Positions 15,611 through 18,059 of a DNA stretch of 18,059 nt are shown in pieces. The notes below the pieces were generated by a model that saw nothing but the letters and a program-made list of their open reading frames with translations, had not been told where the DNA came from and ran no database searches. Every line of letters begins with the position of its first letter. The stretch's first letter is position 1. Origin of the DNA: Burkholderiaceae bacterium (GTDB taxonomy: Bacteria; Pseudomonadota; Gammaproteobacteria; Burkholderiales; Burkholderiaceae); the NCBI GenBank assembly GCA_025057735.1, contig JANWUU010000179.1, positions 1 through 18,059 of the forward strand. The letters are read 5' to 3'. A program made the position numbers and the translations under genes.

Positions 15611-16111
15611 ATGCCCGGCGGCGGCGCGATGGCGCAGGCGGCCGATGCCGGGGCGCCGCCGCCGGCCGGCTTCAAGGTCCCGGAATCGGTGCTGGTGGTG
15701 ATCTACACGCCGGCGCTGGAGGTGCTGCTGCTGGAGCGCGCGGACCACCCCGGCTTCTGGCAGTCCGTGACCGGCAGCCGTGCCTCGCCCCAGGAGCCGC
15801 TGGCGCACACCTGCGCGCGCGAGGTGCAAGAGGAAACCGGTTACGTGGCGGCGCCGGCGGCGTTCGACGACTGGCGGCGGATCAACCGCTATGCGATCTA
15901 TCCGCACTGGCGGCACCGCTATGCGCCGGGCGTCACCCATAATACCGAGCATGTTTTCGGTCTGGCGGTTGCCGCCCCGTTCGTGCCGCGACTGGCGCCG
16001 CGCGAACACGCGCGCCACCAGTGGCTGCCGTGGCGCGCCGCCGCCGACCGCTGTTTCTCCTGGACCAACGCGCAGGCGATTCGCCTCCTTGCTGATCGCG
16101 CTCGCCGCTAA
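15611..16111 (+). CDS. nudB: dihydroneopterin triphosphate diphosphatase (Nudix hydrolase NudB)
   Basis: A cytoplasmic 166-residue Nudix hydrolase, which in folate synthesis removes pyrophosphate from dihydroneopterin triphosphate. The Nudix box spans about 55-78 (GSRASPQEPLAHTCAREVQEETG), with the catalytic REVQEE at 70-75. The NudB-specific features are the VTGS entry, the RYAIYPHWRHRYAPGVTHNTEHVFGL segment and WLPW near the end. The functional call is supported by the conserved aspS-nudB pairing, although two genes are inserted between them here. Ribosome binding site GGAG lies 6 bases before the ATG. A second in-frame ATG at residue 7 could also serve. Confidence 0.92.
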   Translation: MPGGGAMAQAADAGAPPPAGFKVPESVLVVIYTPALEVLLLERADHPGFWQSVTGSRASPQEPLAHTCAREVQEETGYVAAPAAFDDWRRINRYAIYPHWRHRYAPGVTHNTEHVFGLAVAAPFVPRLAPREHARHQWLPWRAAADRCFSWTNAQAIRLLADRARR

Positions 16112-16655
16112 CGGTGCGGCCGCCTCCACCGTCTTCGATGTCGCCCGCGACGGCGGCGTCTATCACGTGCGCGCCAGCGCCGCCCTCGCCGCCGACCTGC
16201 ATATCGCCTGGCAGACGATCACCGACTACGAGAGCCTGCCGCAGATCGTCGCCGACCTGACGCATTCGACCGTGCTGGCGCGGCAACCGGAGGGCAGCGG
16301 CGAACGCCTGCTGGTGCGCCAACACGGCGCGCTGCGTTTTCTGTTCTTCGCGCAGAAGGTGAGCGTGCTGCTGGAGGTGCAGCACGATCCGCCGCTGCGC
16401 GTGCGGGCGCGCGCGCTGCCGGCCTCGCCGGCCGACGCCGACGAGGCCCCGGTCACCGAGTTCGAAGGCACCTACGAGCTGGCGCCGCTCGCCGATGGGG
16501 TGCAACTTACCTACCGGGCACGCTTCGCCCCCACCTTCGCCCTGCCGCCGTTGCTCGGCACGCTCGCGGTGCGGCAGACGATGCAGCGCAACTTCGAGGC
16601 GCTCGCCGCCGAGATCGTGCGCCGCCAGCGGGCGCTGCGCCGCACATCGCGCTGA
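16089..16655 (+). CDS. SRPBCC (START-like) family protein, exported, non-canonical start
   Basis: A protein of about 188 residues with the SRPBCC/polyketide-cyclase-type fold, which binds hydrophobic ligands. Marks are AWQTITDYESLPQIVADL near the start, the strand pairs LLVRQHGALRFLFFAQKV and the C-terminal amphipathic helix MQRNFEALAAEIV. Ligand and role are unknown. The residues before the fold (RRRFASLLIALAANGAAAS) look like a signal peptide, but no ATG or GTG lies in frame at its head. The nearest candidates are TTG at 16089, which lacks the basic residues, and a remote ATG at 15951 deep inside nudB. The 3' end of nudB overlaps it by 23 bases or more, suggesting translational coupling. 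It is followed by the lipoprotein gene with a TGATG overlap. Confidence 0.72.
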   Translation: MLIALAANGAAASTVFDVARDGGVYHVRASAALAADLHIAWQTITDYESLPQIVADLTHSTVLARQPEGSGERLLVRQHGALRFLFFAQKVSVLLEVQHDPPLRVRARALPASPADADEAPVTEFEGTYELAPLADGVQLTYRARFAPTFALPPLLGTLAVRQTMQRNFEALAAEIVRRQRALRRTSR

Positions 16656-18059
16656 TGCGCACGCTGGCGGCCGCCGCGCTGCTGCTCGCCGGCTGCGCGA
16701 GCGTCGATCCTTACGCGCGGCCGCCGATCGCCGAGCATCTGTTGCGCACCGACGCGGTGGGCGAGTGCGCGCGGTTGTTCGCCCGCATCGACGCGGCGGT
16801 GGATGCCGCCGGCCGGCGCGACGCGCTCGCGCCGCGCGTCGCCGGCTTTCCGTACCTGCGCGTCGACCGCCTGTCGGCGCTGCTGCGGCCAGCGCCCACG
16901 GACGACGCGGCCTGGGCGGCGTGGCGCGATCGCCTCGGCGCACTCGACCGCGCGGCGCGCACTTATGAACTGGCCGATCCGGCGCTCGCGGAGGCCGACG
17001 CCGAGGCGCTCGCCGCTTGCCGCGTGCAGCTGGCCGCGGAGGACGCCGCGCGGCGACACGAGTTGGCAGCCGCCGCGCGCGTGCCGGACGATTACTCGAC
17101 GGTGCAGCGGGCGCTTGGCCTGTATCCGCTGACGAAACTCGCGTTCGCCGCCGGCGTGCGGCGCTGGCAGCGACAGGTGCGGGCCGATTTCGCCACGTCG
17201 CTGGCGCAGCTGCCGGTCGCGGGCACGCTGACCCGCTACGCGCCGCGCGCGCCGTTGCTGCTGTCGCACGGCCAGGCGCGCGCCGAGGAGATCGATGCGC
17301 TCGGCCTGCCGCGCCTGGAGGCTGCCACGGTAGAGGCGCTGTTCGCGCGCCACGCGCCGCTCCTGGAGGTGGACACCGTCGACGGGCACGATCGCATCGG
17401 CCGTCTGCGCTGGTCCGATGGCGGCCGGCGCGTGGCGGTGGACACGGCGCAGCCGGTCGCCTACGCGCGCCTGACCTTCGCCCGCTTCGCCGGCCGCATG
17501 GTGCCGCAACTCGTCTATACGTTCTGGTTCCCGGGGCGGCCGCCAAAATGGCGCCTCGATCCGCTGGCCGGGCATCTGGACGGCCTCATCTGGCGTGTGA
17601 CGCTGGAGGCCGGGTCGCTGGAGCCGCTCGTCTACGACAGCATCCACCCGTGCGGCTGCTACCACCTGTTCTTTCCGACCGCGCGCGTGCGCGCCCGGCC
17701 GCAGCCGATCGCAGGCGAAGGCCGCTGGGACGAGACGCTGTTCGCGCCGCAGACGGCACCCACGCTGCGCGATGGCGAGCGCATCGCGTTGCGTATCGCC
17801 GCCGGCTCGCATGACCTGCAGCGCGTCTTCGTCGTGCCCGAGCCGCTAAGCGCGGATCACCCCTACACGCTGCGCGACGAGGACATGCTGCGCGCGCTGC
17901 CCTGGCCGGACGAGCGTAATCCGCGCGGGCTGCGCAGTGCCTTCGGCCCCGACGGCCTGATCGCCGGCAGCCAGCGTCTGGAGCGCTTCTTCTTCTGGCC
18001 GATGGGCATTGCCAGCGCCGGGGCGATGCGCCAGTGGGGGCGGCACGCCACCGCCTTCG
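16655..18059 (+). CDS. uncharacterised lipoprotein (3' partial)
   Basis: The frame opens at ATG 16655, sharing one base with the SRPBCC stop (TGATG), and stays open for 468 codons to the window edge without a stop. The N-terminus MRTLAAAALLLAGCASVD is a clear lipoprotein signal with Cys14 as the lipidated residue, so the protein is anchored in the cell envelope. I do not recognise a family. Visible features are an Ala- and Arg-rich helical first third, a possible beta-rich middle, a conspicuous HPCGCYHLFF motif (His331, Cys333, Cys335, His337) and an aromatic cluster FFFWPMG near the edge. The Cys/His spacing could bind metal or form a disulfide, but this is speculation. The overlap with the SRPBCC gene argues that the two act together. 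Codon use matches its neighbours. Confidence 0.8.
   Translation, partial: MRTLAAAALLLAGCASVDPYARPPIAEHLLRTDAVGECARLFARIDAAVDAAGRRDALAPRVAGFPYLRVDRLSALLRPAPTDDAAWAAWRDRLGALDRAARTYELADPALAEADAEALAACRVQLAAEDAARRHELAAAARVPDDYSTVQRALGLYPLTKLAFAAGVRRWQRQVRADFATSLAQLPVAGTLTRYAPRAPLLLSHGQARAEEIDALGLPRLEAATVEALFARHAPLLEVDTVDGHDRIGRLRWSDGGRRVAVDTAQPVAYARLTFARFAGRMVPQLVYTFWFPGRPPKWRLDPLAGHLDGLIWRVTLEAGSLEPLVYDSIHPCGCYHLFFPTARVRARPQPIAGEGRWDETLFAPQTAPTLRDGERIALRIAAGSHDLQRVFVVPEPLSADHPYTLRDEDMLRALPWPDERNPRGLRSAFGPDGLIAGSQRLERFFFWPMGIASAGAMRQWGRHATAF

Noticed and set aside
14054..16129. A 691-codon open frame on the minus strand
   Set aside because: It lies antisense to DUF1007, the cyclase gene and nudB, all of which have recognisable families, signals and ribosome binding sites. 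Its product is Arg/His/Gly-rich with no domain. High GC content opens such antisense frames.
15933..17546. Long minus-strand frames opposite the SRPBCC and lipoprotein genes
   Set aside because: The plus-strand frame has a lipobox, a TGATG overlap with its neighbour and plausible protein composition, whereas the minus-strand products are Arg/Pro/Ala-rich without structure.

Overview
The window is 18 kb of very GC-rich, densely coding bacterial chromosome. It most resembles a betaproteobacterium with a sulfur-oxidising (Sox) capacity. The taxonomic argument is the block fmdB-type zinc ribbon / DUF502 membrane protein / aspS / nudB, a familiar gene neighbourhood in Betaproteobacteria, together with the codon usage and the AspRS type. 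The genus cannot be resolved by eye. I see no rRNA, tRNA, CRISPR array, insertion sequence or phage gene.

Layout. (1) 1-1888: the 3' part of a DUF502 membrane protein cut by the window edge, then an orphan TRAP-type (DctP) solute-binding protein. (2) 1894-3943, minus strand: a YeeE/YedE-family thiosulfate/sulfur-compound transporter followed by a PPK2 polyphosphate kinase. (3) 4093-8674, plus strand, divergent from the transporter: a compact sox cluster, soxY-soxZ-soxXA-soxB plus a SoxW-like periplasmic thioredoxin. The soxX and soxA genes are fused into one 456-residue tri-haem protein with a lipoprotein-type N-terminus. (4) 8684-9883, minus strand: an orphan MacB/FtsX-type ABC permease. (5) 10023-10829: a GpdQ-like metallophosphodiesterase. 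(6) 10943-18059: fmdB, a strong intrinsic terminator, a second DUF502 protein, aspS, a DUF1007 periplasmic protein, an exported cyclase-family protein, nudB, an SRPBCC-fold protein and a large unrecognised lipoprotein that runs off the end.

How the genes work together. The sox cluster encodes the periplasmic thiosulfate-oxidation core. SoxXA attaches the substrate to the SoxY carrier cysteine (C-terminal GGCGG, in complex with SoxZ), and SoxB hydrolyses off sulfate. No SoxCD sulfane dehydrogenase is encoded here, so on the evidence of this window the pathway is the truncated type, which usually hands sulfane sulfur to storage or to a cytoplasmic route. The divergent YeeE-type transporter with three conserved cysteines is the natural candidate for moving thiosulfate or sulfane sulfur across the inner membrane. 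The 149-base region between it and soxY carries two small inverted repeats that could be operators.

The most distinctive observation is the SoxX-SoxA fusion, with a lipobox and with His where diheme SoxA proteins normally have the Cys ligand of the first haem. Secondary points are two DUF502 paralogues, a DUF1007 plus cyclase insertion between aspS and nudB, an SRPBCC gene without a normal start codon, and the uncharacterised lipoprotein with an HPCGCYH motif.
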